Source: Adenanthera pavonina
Taxonomy: Eukaryota > Streptophyta > Magnoliopsida > Fabales > Fabaceae
Length of the DNA stretch: 64,000 bases
Assembly: GCA_026686845.1 (NCBI GenBank)
Contig: JAIVEN010000022.1
Span: 26,882,001-26,946,000, forward strand
Direction of reading: 5' to 3'
Positions 21,961 to 35,716 of the stretch are shown here, in pieces. Position numbers and translations under genes: made by a program. The number at the start of each line of letters is the position of its first letter. Positions within the stretch are counted from its first letter, which is position 1. The notes beneath the pieces were generated by a model. That model did not search any database and had not been told where the DNA came from. It saw only the letters and a program-made list of their open reading frames with translations.

Positions 21961-24143
21961 AACAACAACAACAATAGCCTTATCTCACTATGTGGGGTCG
22001 GCTATATGGATCAAACGACACCAATGAGCTCTATCAAACGCCATCTCTTCAGATAGATCATATCTTAAAAGGTCATTCCTTATAACTTCCCTTAATGTCC
22101 TTTTTGGTATTCCTCTACGGCTTTTGATCGAGTTCCAGGCCATTTGATCAACTCTCTTCAGTGGCTCCTCTTGCCCTCTTCTTTGTACATGCCCAAACCA
22201 CCTTAAACGATGTTCAACAATCTTCTCCTCAATAGGTGCTACCCCAACTTTTCTTCGTATACAGTCATTTCGTATCTTATCCAATTTTGTATGACTACAC
22301 ATCCATCTCAACATTCTCATCTCAGCTACTCTCATCTTATGTTCTTGTTGTCTTTTCAAAGCCCAACATTCACTACCATATAGCATTGCTGGCCTTATAG
22401 CTGTTCTGTAAAATTTACCTTTAAGCTTAGTAGGCACCTTGCGGTCACAAATAACTCCTGTTGCTTTCCTCCACTCTAACCACCCAGTTTGTATCCTATG
22501 CATAACATCCCCATCAATTTCACCATTATTCTGTAAAATCGACCCCAAATATTTAAACTTTAACACCTCAGGAATGATTTGCTCTCCAATTTTTACCTCT
22601 GAATCCTCTATAATTGGCCTCTTGTTAAATTTGCAATGCATATATTCTGTCTTACTCCTACTCAGACGGAAACCTTTTGATTCCAAAGTATGTCTCCATA
22701 ATTCAAGTTTAGAGTTGACCTCTTCTCTTGAGTCCTCAATTAAAACTATATCATCCGCGAAGAGCATGCACTTTGGAATTTCTTCTTGTATATGTTCTGT
22801 AAGAACATCCAAAACCAGATTAAACAGGTATAGACTCAAAGAAGATCCTTGATGCAAGCCTATTGTTATAGGAAAGTCCTTTGTCACACCTCCAGGGGTC
22901 CTCACACTTGTTGTTATCCCCTTATACATATCCTTTATGGCTCGAATATAAGCCACCCTGACACCTTTCTTCTCCATTGCTTTCCACAAAACATCTCTTG
23001 GTACCCTATCATAGGCTTTTTCCAAATCAATGAAAACCATATGCAAATCCCTCTCTTTACTCCGGTATCTTTCAATCAAACCCCTTAAAAGATAAATAGC
23101 CTCTGTTGTAGACCTTCCTGGCATAAATCCAAATTGGTTTTCTGAAATACGAGACTCCTTTCTGAGTCTATACTCAATCACTCTTTCCCAGAGTTTCATG
23201 GTGTGACTCATGAGTTTTATCCCCCGATAGTTAGCACAATTTTGGATATCTCCCTTGTTTTTGTATATGGGCAATAGAGTGCTCTTTCTCCATTCCTCTG
23301 GCATTTTCTTGGACCTTAAAATCTCGTTAAATAACTTAGTGAGCCACCAAACCCCCTTCTCTCTTAAGCACTTCCAAACTTCGATAGGAATACCATCGGG
23401 ACCAATGGCTTTACCATTATCTATTCTTTTCAGAGCTTCTTTCACCTCTCCAGCTCGAATCCTACGATAGAAATTCAAATTGAGATCGTCTTCATGGGTT
23501 GTTAATCCTTCAGTATCAACAGTCATATCCAATCCATTATTGAACAGCTTATAAAAGTAGCTCCCCCATCTTTCTTTGATATCATCATCTGCAACTAAAA
23601 TTTTTCCTTCTTCGTCCTTAATACATCTTACTTGGTCCAAATCTCTTGACTTTCTTTCCCTCATCTTGGCAATTTTGTAAATCTTATGTTCACCATTCTT
23701 AGTTCCTAAATCCTGGTAGAATTTCTCAAAAGCTTTAGATTTAGCCTCGCTCACTGCTTTCTTAGTCTCCTTTTTAGCCAACCGATAACATTTCCAATTT
23801 TCATCGTTATTGCATAGATGCAAGGCTTTAAAACACTCTTTCTTATATTTGAGCTTCTCCTGCACACTCTCATTCCACCACCAAGATTCTTTATCCTTAG
23901 GTCCAAAACCTCTGGATTCACCCAATATTGCTTTAGCGGTATCCCTGATCCTTTTAGCCATCTCATTCCACAAGATATTAGCACTTCCTTGCAAGTCCCA
24001 ATTACTTTCCTCTATAACTTTCCTCGTAAAGATCACTTGTTTCTCACCTGTTAGTTGCCACCACTTAATCCTGAGATTAAAAACTTTTCGACTTTTCAGT
24101 TTACGGTTTTTAACTATCACATCCAGGACCAAAACCCTAGAAA
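21961..24143 (-). mobile_element. RTE-clade LINE, 5'-truncated
   Basis: On the minus strand the element runs from about 24143 to its 3' end at 21961, where it stops after the reading frame in GATAAGGCTATTGTTGTTG. A short (TTG)n tail instead of poly(A) is typical of plant RTE elements. Homology to RTE begins abruptly at RVLVLD, just after an in-frame TAG, so the upstream apurinic endonuclease domain is missing and the copy cannot move by itself. I could not find a convincing target-site duplication; the flanks share only a few bases. The shorter sibling at 35735-36025 has the same 3' end. Confidence 0.9.
21988..24132 (-). pseudogene. LINE reverse transcriptase frame, lacking its N-terminal part
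   Basis: The frame is open for 714 codons but begins at a non-ATG codon because the insertion is truncated. Reverse transcriptase motifs are in order: NGKAIGPDGIPIEVW (about 239-253), ANYRGIKL (300-307), NQFGFMPGRSTTEAI (332-346), motif A FIDLEKAYDRVPRD (367-380), motif B GLHQGSSLSLYLF (425-437; the usual Pro after SLS is Leu), and catalytic motif C FADDIVL (458-464). The C-terminal part has the RTE-type WFGHVQRR and RTLREVIRNDLL. The aspartates needed for catalysis are present. No frameshift or stop suggests a fairly recent insertion. Confidence 0.9.
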
Positions 24144-24566
24144 AATACTATAAATCTCTATCTCATTTTGAAGATTAAACTGTATAATTTTTAAGCAGTA
24201 GACTACCTTAAAATAGATGTTGAGAAAATATTCATTTAATTTATCAACAAAATAAAGGGTGACTGATAATTTTAAAAAAAATTATTAAAGTTTCAACTTA
24301 AATAAACACTAAATTATCTTATTGTAATTTTTTTGAAAGAAAAAGACATAGAATTTGTTATATTTTTTATGTCAAATTTTTCAATTAAAATATAATAATT
24401 GTTTAATTCTGAATAATATTATTACGTGCACGAGATTTTTATTAAAATATATAAATTTTCAATTAAATCAAATATAAAGAAGAAGAAGACATTTTACATA
24501 TTTAAAACAATTTTTAATTTATAAATATAACAAAAATTAATATTTTACAAAGTCGTAACCCTCGAA

Positions 24567-24618
24567 GATTATTACAGCTTATTCTGGTAAAAAAAAAAAA
24601 AAAGATTGTTACAGCTTA
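24567..24618 (+). repeat. Tail-only micro-insertion with 15-bp flanking repeats
   Basis: GATTATTACAGCTTA (24567-24581) recurs as GATTGTTACAGCTTA (24604-24618). Between them lie TTCTGGT and 15 A. The site is within about 60 bases of the DG1-like stop codon, so it probably sits in that gene's 3' untranslated region. Confidence 0.6.
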
Positions 24619-24673
24619 CAACCTGTTCTACATCGGTTATGCTAGCATGTTACATCAAAAGCAATTTCTGTCA

Positions 24674-27600
24674 TCAGGTATTTCCAGGTTGAGACTGAAA
24701 ATAAGTCCCATCCTCTTTTCTCCTTTTCTTCCATTCTTCCAAAATTTCATATGCTGAGGGTCTGTCAATTACCGTCTCATCATCATCTTCAGTGCTTCCA
24801 TCAGATAAATCCCGGTTCTCAAATAATGTATCAAAATATTTGTCAAGTTCCAGATCATCAGTAAATCCCAACCTATCAGTAAATAAACTTCTATTTGCAA
24901 TATCACAGTTTTGAGGCCTAGGAACGATGGCAAAATCACCATCATCTCCATTGACATCATCATCATGGGACGAGATTATTTCTGGTTTGACATGGGCACT
25001 ACAAATAAGGTCTTTCGGAGATTCAGCCTTTTCATTCATTATTCTCCCTGAATTCATTGGCACATTTTCGTTTCTACCATCATCAGTTCCCTCATTCTGA
25101 CCTTTGTCAGTATTTTCACTTCCAATATCATTGGTACCAGAGACATTTCTTCTTTTACTGACTCCACAAAGAAAATGCAATGATCTCGATAAATTTGAGA
25201 CTGTTGCTTCATATGCGACATCGCAATTACTAAGAGCATCCAACAATTGCTCCAGCTTTTTGAGATTAATCCTGCCTTGATTTTCCTTAAACAGGTTAGT
25301 CCACTGCTTTTCACTTACTTGAAATGGGGCATAAGCCATAGTGTTCACAAGGACAACAGCCCTTTCAAGATTAAGTTGAGATGTAGCTTGAATTACTAGC
25401 TCCATAAAGAAGAGAGGAGAAGGAATTTCCCCGGATTCCAGAATCACGTCAAATGCATGCTCCAGTAAATGCCTCTGCAGTAGGTCAACAAATTCAATGA
25501 TTCAAATAAATAAGTCTGCAGGGTTAGAAGTGGGAGAAAATATAACTAGGATGGAATCCACTAAGTAGCAGATATTCCTCCACACCCCACACCCCCCCCA
25601 AAAAAAAAAAAAAAGATCCCTCAGGAGTTATGCAATTTATTTCCCTTTTTCCGTTTTGTGCAACGAAATCCCTTTTCCGTCCTAACCCTTAAAAGACTTC
25701 ATATATGCCAAGCCAGCAAAAATTATACATCCAATTCATCATTCCTAGTAGCAAACAAAGACTGAATGTTCACTTGGAATGGCAAGTTGGATGTATTTTT
25801 TTCTGACCTGATAAGTGAGAGTTTTGGACTGAACCACGGAAGAATTATGCTACACGAGACTGAAAAATTAGAGGTCATTGGTCAACTTTGAAAGTCGACA
25901 AAGTAAATTGCTAGCTCCCAAAATTGGTGGAAGTTGTTTGTATTTAAGCCAGGATACTTTATGTCGATTCACTATAATAATGAGACAAAACTGCAGTTGA
26001 ATCAAATCAAGTTGGAAAATAATCTAAGATACGTTGTCAAGATTCATTCCAAAGGCAAAATCAGAAATAACGACCATTGAAATTCCTATTAACATCACAA
26101 GCACAAGCTCAAAGCCTCATACAGTTGTATTTCAAACTGGGTTTTATAATTATACTTGCATGTGCAAAAATAAATCAGAAACATGCCAATCCAATATTAG
26201 ATTATCTTTCTTCACTAAGTAAGAATCCAATAATAAATCTCGTACCTTGCCAGCTCTTGATGCTTCAACAAGCAATGAAGCATGTTTATTTTGATCCAGA
26301 TGATAACCGGATAGTGTCATTTCTTTGTACACATGCTCAAAATATTCCCACTGGAGCGCACTGGCAGATGCCTCCAACATTGAGCTATATGTGTACTCAT
26401 CGGGGACAATGGATGACTCACCACCATCTCCTGGGGATCCATAACAATCTGATTTAGCTCCCTTAACCTCCTCAAATAACTCTTTAGCTTTAGAGAACAT
26501 ATCATTTTGGCCATAAACTTTCAGCATGGCATTTATAGTTCCTATGTTAGGGGAACAGTGTTCTCTCATGTGTTCAAATATACACATACAATCATCAATA
26601 TGCCCACCATCCAAGGAAGACATTATCATGCCAGTGAAGGTAACCTCCAACGGCCTAGCATAAGAAAGTCTTTTAATCTTCTCAACCTGTGCCATATTCC
26701 AAAGAAAATGTATTTTATTCCTGTTTTATCAGTATCAATATATACATCTATGTAAGCCAGTGGAAACCACACTATTCATAAGGAGCCATGGACAGTACAA
26801 CTTCCAACCAGCTTGAATTCCACGAAATGTACAAGGCTTGAAATCTAGAGTCAGAAATAAAAGCCAATAGCTATTTGCATGACCATACCATGTCCATGCA
26901 GAATAAAACATTACCTCTAGAATAGCATTTTGCCACCTCCCAAAGTTGCAAAGGCAACAAGCTAGCTCATAATATACACTGGATGTTCCTATAACTCCTC
27001 TTCTTTCCATGTCCCTGACTGCTTCCACAGCCTCATCAACTTTGCCTTCCTTCCAGAACGTTTTCACCAACACTGGAGAAGTCAGATAAACTATGTATAA
27101 GCTTGCAAATATCAGTGCCAAACAATCACAATGGAGGAACTAAATAAAATACCTTTGTATGTAAGGGATTTGGCAGCCTCCCCACTTTTTCTCATCTTTC
27201 TAAACAACTCATGGACAAGGTCATACTTGCCGGATTGCAACATTACCTGATAACAAGCACCACTCGTGAGACTTGAATGCAGTAATCTTTAGAGGTAAAC
27301 AACATTTGTAAGGTAAGAACCTTTCCCTTATAAGCAAACATACCAGTTCTCCTCATCAGTCATAAGGACTCAAACAGGATATAACTTAAAAGTAGCTTGT
27401 TAAACATGAGGATGATACGGAAATCTGAGCCATTATTCAAACATGAATGCCTAGATCTCTACATAAAACAGCTAGGAGGGCAGACATCATCTTTCACATT
27501 ATAAAAAATTAGCTAACATTATAGCCCAGTTAAATAGATTCTGTGAGTTTTATCATAAATAAATAAATAGATTCTTTGAAAACATAATTTCAGAAAGAGC

Positions 27601-29742
27601 CAATACTACACATGCACATAAGAGATAAGACTGGCCAGCTTGAGTCCATAAAATGCTAGCATTTCTTAACTCATGAGAACGAATTTACCCACTCAGAGCT
27701 AAGTTGCCAGCAACATAAGCCATCATAAAAAAAGGGGGAAAAAAAGAGTAAGTTATATCATATTTCCGTAGTCCAATATTTGAGTATACACGCTTCATGT
27801 TGATAAATTACCTCCATTGCAAGTCCATAAGTTGCTCCATTTGGTTTCAGACCATCCTTCCTCAGTTGCTTATACACCCATGACACACCTTTCCACTGCT
27901 TTGATGGAACACAAGCATTCAATACCTGACAGCAATTGAAGAAATCTGACAGTCAACTAATCTACCAGAGGGCATTTATTAGAAGTTCTTCAGTAGTCTG
28001 ATAGACATTTAGGTGCTTTCTTACAGCATTATATATGACCACATCAGGTTCAAGAATAGGATCCCAGTTCTTCCGGTTCATAAATCTTTTATTCGGTTTC
28101 TGCCTCATGCATTCCACAACTTTCAGCAACTCTTTCAGAAGACCAGCTTGACCAAGTGTAACAGCAATGCTGTGATATGCTGCAATATCAGGATATATAT
28201 GGAGATCTCCCTAAAAGAGTGGAAAGCAAAAGTCAATCCAGCAACATTCTAATAACAATTAAGGAGGAACCCTCCTCACGTAACAGTCTAAGAACTTGAT
28301 TTTACACGCATCAGATTGAAAATGTGAAGGGCTTCCTTTGGCCTTCTTGCCCTCCCAAGAACTGCAAGAAGTTTTGTGTAAACAAACCTACAAAGTCATC
28401 GAAAATCTTTTTAGAAGAGAGAACTTCAGATATAAAGCACTAAGCAAATAGATAAGTAGAATATGGATTGACATAAAACACAAGCACACAGAGATGTGTG
28501 TGTGTCTGTGTGTGTGTTATGCAGCGAGTTAGTGTTTTTCCGGGCTGGAGACATGCTCATCTTGCATTGCTCCAATCAAAATATTCATCTTCCTAAGAAC
28601 CATGTCATATTTGAGCTTAAATGTAAAACTATACAAGCACGTCCACTATTAGAGCGTCAACCCACAAATAAAAGCTATTCCATCCAACCAATTGGTTTGA
28701 TTAATTGTATTTACAAATGATGGTGCACGTAAATGATGAAAACTGAGGAAATACATCAAATTGTATTTTGGATTTAGAATTACACATTACACAAATATGT
28801 CAGGGGGCCTTAAATAATCGTATTAAGCTAAACAAGTTTCTCCAGAAACAGAAATTAAAGTCATCATAAGCAAATTAATCACCGGCTTCTATAATTCCTA
28901 TTCTCATTCTTATTGTACACCCAATCCACCACAGAAAGCGCTTGTTTCCAGCTTCCTTTACCGCCAAGCTCTTCAAGAATCTTCAGGAGCTGTCCCTCGG
29001 TAAATTGCAATCCAGACAGGTTCATCATTCTTGCAAGCTTCCAATCCTTTACAGAAATCTCCTTAGCACTTAGCCTAAAAAAATTAATAAAACCTCAGCT
29101 CACAGAAAATTTTCACTCCATAAGTTAACCAGAATCGAAATTCAACACTAACCTATTAACAAGAAACCGGATCACCTCGGCCTCGCGGCGTTTCCTTCTC
29201 TTCCTTTCAGAGCCCCAGCTTTCATTTTCACCATTGAACAAATCCTCGCTCACTTCAATGTCATCGTCTAAAACCCACTGCAATTCATCCAGCTTTCGCG
29301 CCTCAAACATTTCTCTCAGCTCGTTCAAACTCTCCCTCCGAAGCTTTTCTCCCCCATATTCCTTATTCGTCCGCGCAAGCTCTAGAAATTCAACCTTCTT
29401 AAGCCCATCCCACGGCCTCCCCACCATCAAGGCTTCAGCCTTGTCTCCGTCTTTGGCCTCTATTGCATTTGAAAATTCCTTGTATTCGCGCTTTAACGTC
29501 TGGAATTTGTATTCTTCCAAGAGTTCCTGCTTCTGGGATTGAGTAAGCCGAGGGACGTGGTTATCTTGCTCGGCGAGGCGCTTCAGTTTTCGATTATGCT
29601 TTTGGATTTCTTTCTTGCGAAGAGCGTGAATGATTTTGGGTGTTGGGTAGACACCCTTCTGGATGAGCTTCCGTTTGATATTCTCAGTGTCTGGTACGTA
29701 TTGGACAACAGGAGGATGAAAGACTGCTCGCAAACCTTCCAT
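24674..29742 (-). CDS. DG1-like pentatricopeptide repeat protein
   Basis: Nine exons on the minus strand: 29153-29742, 28883-29074, 28306-28387, 28025-28210, 27812-27925, 27153-27246, 26915-27072, 26246-26686 and 24674-25474. They total 2,658 bases, or 885 residues, with all phases consistent. The start is the ATG at 29742. The N-terminus has the block YVPDTENIKRKL and a Lys/Arg-rich region typical of this subfamily, and there is no clear transit peptide by eye. PPR helices begin at about residue 260 (VYTKLLAVLGRARRPKEAL, PDVVIYNAVLNACV, TYKVLVKTFWKEGKVDEAVE, TFTGMIMSSLDGGHIDDC, TYSSMLEASASA). The last 150 residues are acidic and low in complexity, ending with DRPSAYEILEEWKKRRKEDG. Position next to ARL8 and NDUFS4 matches DELAYED GREENING 1 (At5g67570), a chloroplast factor for early chloroplast development. 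The RNA target cannot be read from sequence. Confidence 0.87.
27531..27575. repeat. Possible micro-insertion in a DG1-like intron
   Basis: TAAATAGATTCT at 27531-27542 is repeated exactly at 27564-27575, around 21 bases ending in ATAAATAAA. The repeat is short and the insert lacks a clean A tail, so this is weaker than the other cases. Confidence 0.35.
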
Positions 29743-29993
29743 GGCATAGAAGAAACTGAGCTCAGAGCATTACATTCCCAAAGGAATAAGTATGGCTGGG
29801 ACTCTAGTGAGTCGCAAGCAGTAGATATTCTGGGATCAAGCCGAAATGCAAAATATCTGATGAATGAGATCGAATTTATTTCTCAAAATTATAACGAGAA
29901 AAAAAAAAGTAAATTAGTATATTAATCAAGATTATTTCTCACATGACTTAAATTTTTTTATTAGTTTAATCCATACTAACTTCTTTTCAATTT

Positions 29994-30030
29994 AATCACT
30001 CAAAAAAGGGCCAAAAAAATCACTCAAAAA
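29994..30030 (+). repeat. Tail-only micro-insertion with 13-bp flanking repeats
   Basis: AATCACTCAAAAA occurs at 29994-30006 and at 30018-30030 around the 11-base insert AGGGCCAAAAA. The insert has the GGCC plus A-run form seen at other sites in this window. Confidence 0.5.
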
Positions 30031-30110
30031 TAAAATATCTACAGAATATCTTCTTTAAGAATCAAAGTAACCTCAGTGGTTAAAAAAAAAATTAACCTCT
30101 CAATGACTTC

Positions 30111-30156
30111 ATCCAATTCAAAAGAGTGTAATGAAAAAAATCCAATTCAAAAGAGT
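30111..30156 (+). repeat. Tail-only micro-insertion with perfect 17-bp flanking repeats
   Basis: ATCCAATTCAAAAGAGT at 30111-30127 is repeated exactly at 30140-30156. The insert is GTAATGAAAAAA (12 bases). The perfect repeat points to a young event. Confidence 0.55.
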
Positions 30157-31572
30157 TCAAAAAACTTGAAAAGGAAGAAAATATTTGAAAGCTAAATTAA
30201 GAGATTTTATTATAAAATAAATAAAAGAAAAGTGATTTATAAAACAAAAGAACAATTTTTTACATAATAAAATCAAAAACATTAATTTTCCAAAACTTAA
30301 GTATTATATTATTATTATTAAATGTGAAAGCACATTTTTTATCACTCAATTTTATATTAGATTTTATTTAAGTTTCTTAACTTTATTTTGTTTTTTTAAT
30401 TATTTAATTTTTAAAATATAATAAAAAAATTTCCTATTATGTAACACCATTTACTATGCTAATAGAAAATGTGGACAAAGCACTATTCAATATTAATATG
30501 TTAACCTTTACTACAAAGTCATCAATATTTTATTAATCTTAGATTTAAAATATATTTTTAACTAAATTAAAATATTAAAAATAAATAATTACAAATAATA
30601 AATTTATGAACAAAACCTCAATCTTAGATATTTTTGTCATAATCATAAAAAATAAGTTGAATAAACATGTAAGCATAAAAAAAAGTGTGTATATGAGTAT
30701 ATGGATTAAAATACAGGGGTTTTGAATTGTCACCCACATTAAATGATTTTTTTCAATCTCGTAAGTCCATTTGGCAAAAAAAAGTATTAGAAAATGCTTT
30801 GTCAATATTTAAAAATAATTCATCAGTTAGTGATAAAAAAAAATTTGATTGTAGTTTAAAACCTAAAGGATTAAAAGAAAAAAAATAAAGTTAAAGAACA
30901 AAAAAATAATATTGTTATGTAATGGTTTAGAATTGCTTAAATACAGACTACTGCCAATTTGAAGCACATCCCTTTTACATTTTATTAAGCGTATCCAACA
31001 TGTTCAATGGATCTATCCCATTAGTCCAATTGTCCAGTCGTAAACAATTTTGTTCCCCCAACTTATGTAAGCAAAAATCTTAGAATTTCATTTAACGTGC
31101 TTATTAAAGAGCATCAATGGAAAGAATCCAATTGAGAGAAGTTACAGCATTACTTCGTCTGACTAATATAGTTCTAAGAGGTTTTTTTTTGTGTACACTG
31201 AAAAGCTTAAACTTATTTCAATTCATATTAAAAACTTATCAAGATCCAAACTAATTTGAATTGAGTTAGGTAAAATCCTTACGCAGCACAACTCCATTCT
31301 CAAAACTCAAACTTAAGACATCCAATGGTTCTAACAGTGTTCTAATGATATAACTCACAAATAACAATTTACTAAAAAAAATAATCCTTCACAAATATGG
31401 CATCTCGTTCAAGTCCGCATAAGATAAATAAAAATTATATTAACATTACAAAGCATATGAGGAAAAAAGGACAAGAATAACGCTATGTGAAACGAAGTTT
31501 AAGATGTGCAAATGCCACCACCAACATAGTCACAGAGAAGTTACAACAGAGTTCAAAGCACAGAGGAGCTTC

Positions 31573-34127
31573 TTAGCTCTTTGATTTGGAATGCTTTACA
31601 AGCCAATCTATAACAGAGTCAATATTAGTTGAATTTTTGCACGAGATCATGAAACAGCAAACTTCTCTGTCAGTAATTGACGTCAAATCCCTGCGCAGCA
31701 GAAAGTTCTTTTAGCACAAAAATAATATCAAGGAAATAGAAAATTGTATGTGAAAGACACAGAATAAGCAATGCTAATTAATTGTATACTGCATCACTAC
31801 ATGCCTTCTAAGATTAGATAAATCCGTTATTGGCAAAAGTTTACCATAATAATAGAGGTAGTTATCTTACATTTGATCAGTCAAAGCTTGTTTAGTCAAA
31901 GCCCCAGACTTATCAATCTTGTTCCCCAATACCAACAAGGGTATACCACTCAATGATGGTTTACTCAACAAATCATGAAGTTCACTTTTTGACACGCTAA
32001 GATTATCTGGATCAGCAGCATCAACGACATAACTGCAGCAAAGATGAGATAAGAACAACTGAGTTTCACAATTTATATTAGATTAACATAAACGTAACCA
32101 TAACTAAATTAAGAAAGCATTAGACTAGACCACCAGTACAAAGTACAGAAGGCTCCATTTAACAGAAATGTGAGCAACTGCAATGTGGTCCAATTAGGCA
32201 AAGACATACGATTTAAGAGGCAGTAACCAGCAACATCACACTTTTGTAGCGAAATGTTTTACATTACATTGTAATATAGGAAATTGAACAAGGCAGTGGG
32301 ATTTGTGGAGTGGAACTCATCTAATGAATAATATTCTAAGTCAAGGCAGAGCTTCAAGTAGTCGTAGTCACTTCCGTGCTGTACAAATACTTAAAATCAT
32401 GACAAGCAATATCAAGTAGAATTTACTGCCTGAGACATATAGCTTTTAGAAAACATTTGTAAAGTCAATGTGCACACACAAAGCTCTGCACCTTTCAGAG
32501 GCAAATATATTTATGTTTAAATTTAAATTAATATACCAAACACATTAGGTGGGAGTTCCATGGATAGGCATCGACGTGAAAAATGGATTATCATCACATT
32601 TTCTAATCAACAAAGAACTGAGTTTTAGATCATGACAGGAAAAATCTAACCCAACTATTAAAACAAAAACTAACAGAACATAATCTGGTTATAATGAACT
32701 TAAAATAAAGATTGAGCTAAACAACCATGTAATTTGATCAGAGAGCAACATTATAGAGCATAAGACAGAACATAACTCTATAACAACTTACAATTTACAA
32801 AACATGTTGAAAACATTCTAGACGCATAAAAATTAAATCACCAATGCAATGGGACAGGCACACACCAGTGCACCTGTACGTTCAGCAGTAAATGCCTAAC
32901 TGTGAATGCATTTTTCATTTCTCTTCTGAGAAATATAGCAAACCAAACCACAGAATAAAAGAAAGAATCTTCAAAGTCAACCAGAAATAAAAGGTTTGTT
33001 CCATACACAATTGCAGAAACAGCACGACAGTAACGCTCCCACATGCTGCGGAACCTAGGTTGCCCTCCGAGATCCCATAACTTAATCGTTACATTGCCTT
33101 TTGTAACTTTCCTCATATTGAATCCCACCTGGAATCAGATGACAGTAGATTGATCAGATTATTATCCTCCTCGATAGATAGAAAATTTTGTTAACTCTCA
33201 TAAGAAGAGAGGAAATAAATAATGTAAGCATATTTGGGGAACAGAACTTACTGTGGGAATCATGTCCTCACTATAGCCACCAGTCTAGAAATCAGAACAT
33301 GGAGCCAACTTTCAGTGAATAAGGCCCAAATTATGAATAATATTTAAGAAATAATTAACTTCATGAAATTCAGTACAACTATTGTACTTACAGCAACAAC
33401 ATTTACAAGAGACGTCTTTCCTGCATTCTGAAGTCCTATCAAAGATAACTCCATTTCCTGCTTGAAAAAAAGGCTGCAATCAAATTTACAATAAAGTAAG
33501 CTCAAACACCATGAAGAAATTGGTCCACTAAGCTCAGATCATGCATCCAGATAAATGTATATCTAATTTCCCAAGTTCCAGGCACGACCAAAAAGGAAAC
33601 AAAAAAAAAAAAAAAAGAGCTACGAAGAAGTTCAGTGCAAAAGAGGCAGCTCAGGGTTAAGAAGAACTCAAATTTCAAATGCAGCGAAATTGGATTATCT
33701 ACCTGTTATCTCGTTACAGAAAACGTTTACATAATCATACTACAGGGATGAATGCACATAATTCGTTTAGAAATGAGCTTCTTAAAACATATAAGAAAAA
33801 CCTTATAATACAGACACGTCCTTTTCCACTATGATTAATTAATCCCTTGCAGCATCACAGAACAGACATTTCAACTTACAATTACCACAACTTTTTTTTT
33901 TAATTTTTTGCCGACCAATGAGAGAAAATTCTTAAATTTGTAGGTCAATTGATAAACCTCCCATCCAGAATCCACATTTAGAATCCACAATCCACAAAAC
34001 AAAGGAAAAGGACATTGATGAACTGAACAGATTTCATAAAAATATGCGTTAATTTATGCAGCCAATAAAGGCAAAGCAAGAAAACTAACCTGCGAAGCCA
34101 ATTGAGAAAAGCTTCCCATAAACCCAT
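31573..34127 (-). CDS. ARL8: ADP-ribosylation factor-like GTPase ARL8
   Basis: Six exons on the minus strand: 34090-34127, 33392-33473, 33252-33284, 33007-33128, 31871-32032 and 31573-31690, giving 184 residues, the usual length. The N-terminal amphipathic helix [16 protein letters not shown] precedes the GTPase core. Visible motifs are G1 GLQNAGKT (26-33), the switch-I Thr in IPTVGF (Thr51), G3 WDLGGQ (69-74), G4 NKID (129-132) and G5 SCK (162-164). All nucleotide-binding residues are present. ARL8 proteins act on late endosome/vacuole membranes, and in plants they are also used by tobamoviruses as host factors for replication (established for Arabidopsis and tobacco orthologues). The match is At5g67560 by position. 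Exon 3 is only 33 bases. The start has no alternative upstream ATG in frame. Confidence 0.95.
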
Positions 34128-35716
34128 TGGTTCTGATCAAATCCGAAAATATAGAAAAGAAAAAGTAGATCTGCGATTCTTCTGTTTGAGCTTGAGGATA
34201 AAAACTGGGAGATCTAGGGCATCAGACCAATTGACCCTTCACAAGCGTTCTCGTTTCCTCTTCTCTCCCTCGCTAGGAGCTACTGTTCATCACATCCAAT
34301 TTCAAGGTTCCTTTCCTATCCGGATAAAAAAATAAAACAAAAAACCACGACAACAAAAAGAACAAAGGAAAAAAAAAAAAGGAAACTTGGCTTTTCCTTT
34401 GAACTGGATTTCCGAAAATCGAACGGTCATGCGCGATTTAATCAATCATGCCCGTTAAGCCAGGTGGGTCCCATAACATAATTGAACTTATACAGCTCGC
34501 GATCACGACATAGCATAATTGCCCCTCTTCTTTTTCGCTATAAAAAAACGAAGTTCGATGGAATGCGGGGGATGTCAATAATAGACTGCGACCTTCTTCC
34601 ATTCCACCCTCAGTGATAGCACGTAAAATACAAACACCACCACTGGAAAGGCGGAAACTGGCTACGTAGGTTGCATCATCGGGTTAGCATTCGGGCGCCT
34701 ATAATGCGAAATCCTAATAGGTATGGTCCGTATGGAGTAACTGGGGACTATGCACGCTGCATAACGTTATACATTTTTCAGCCGTGTGCCGATGAACTCA
34801 TTAACTAGTTTACATAAATAAAAAATTTAGTTAAAGTTGTTAAAATTTTTAAAATTTATCATAATTTTTAAATATTATCCTCATTAGATTCTTATCATAT
34901 CATAATTATATATTTATTAATTATTCTCTCTCAATTATAAATATTTTGAATAAAATTAAAAAATAATAAATTAATACTATTTAAATATTATAAAATAACT
35001 TATATTTTAAATAAGTCAAAACTTATAAAATATACCCTTTCATGATTTTATTTTTTGGGCCAGAAGCCCCTTCATTACTTTGATAAAGCTCTTTGGTTGT
35101 AATGGAGGGTTCCAGATTTTGGTGGAATTTCTTGTATTATTATTTATTAAATTATCTTAATTTTTTCTTCATATCACTGTGCCCCATCTCAGAGCGTGTA
35201 TGATCTGTCAATAAAAAATTGGAATTTCTGAGAAATTTAATTTAACTCTCTGTATATTTTCCTTAGGAATAATGCAAGATTTATGAGAATTTAAAAATGT
35301 TCCTCTAAATATGTATAATCTAATAATTTTTCTTAATTTTAAAACTTTATTTTAATCACCCATGTAATTCATGGGATCAAAAAATGAATTGAGTCGTAAC
35401 ATTTGTAAACATTTGTTATACTTATTATATTTTTTTTAGATATAATATTTTATATTAAATATTAATTCAATCTTATTTGGGTAATTTGGAGAGTTTAGCT
35501 ATCGATTGGGGTGCAATCGTGGGTCTGGGTAGACATTTATTGAGAGATTATACTTAATTGAGCGATTACAAAATTCATAAATAAGCAACCAAACATACCG
35601 GGGATCCCTCCTTACTCTCCTTCTATAACTCTCGCGGCACATAATTGTTTCCATGGATTATGATATGAGAAAATACAATAACAACGAACATGTCTAATTT
35701 AATTATTTATATTTAT
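34128..35716. other. ARL8 upstream region
   Basis: The first 450 bases or so should hold the ARL8 leader and promoter. Beyond 34800 the DNA is AT-rich, without a gene or clear element until the small RTE copy. Confidence 0.5.

Larger units (their letters stand above)
29743..31572. other. Intergenic region, DG1-like promoter side to ARL8 3' side
   Basis: About 100-200 bases next to 29742 should be the DG1-like leader and promoter. From about 29900 on the DNA is extremely AT-rich, with two tail-only micro-insertions and no supported gene. Confidence 0.5.

Noticed and set aside
22439..24178. Several plus-strand frames of 70-140 codons
   Set aside because: Antisense of the LINE reverse transcriptase frame.
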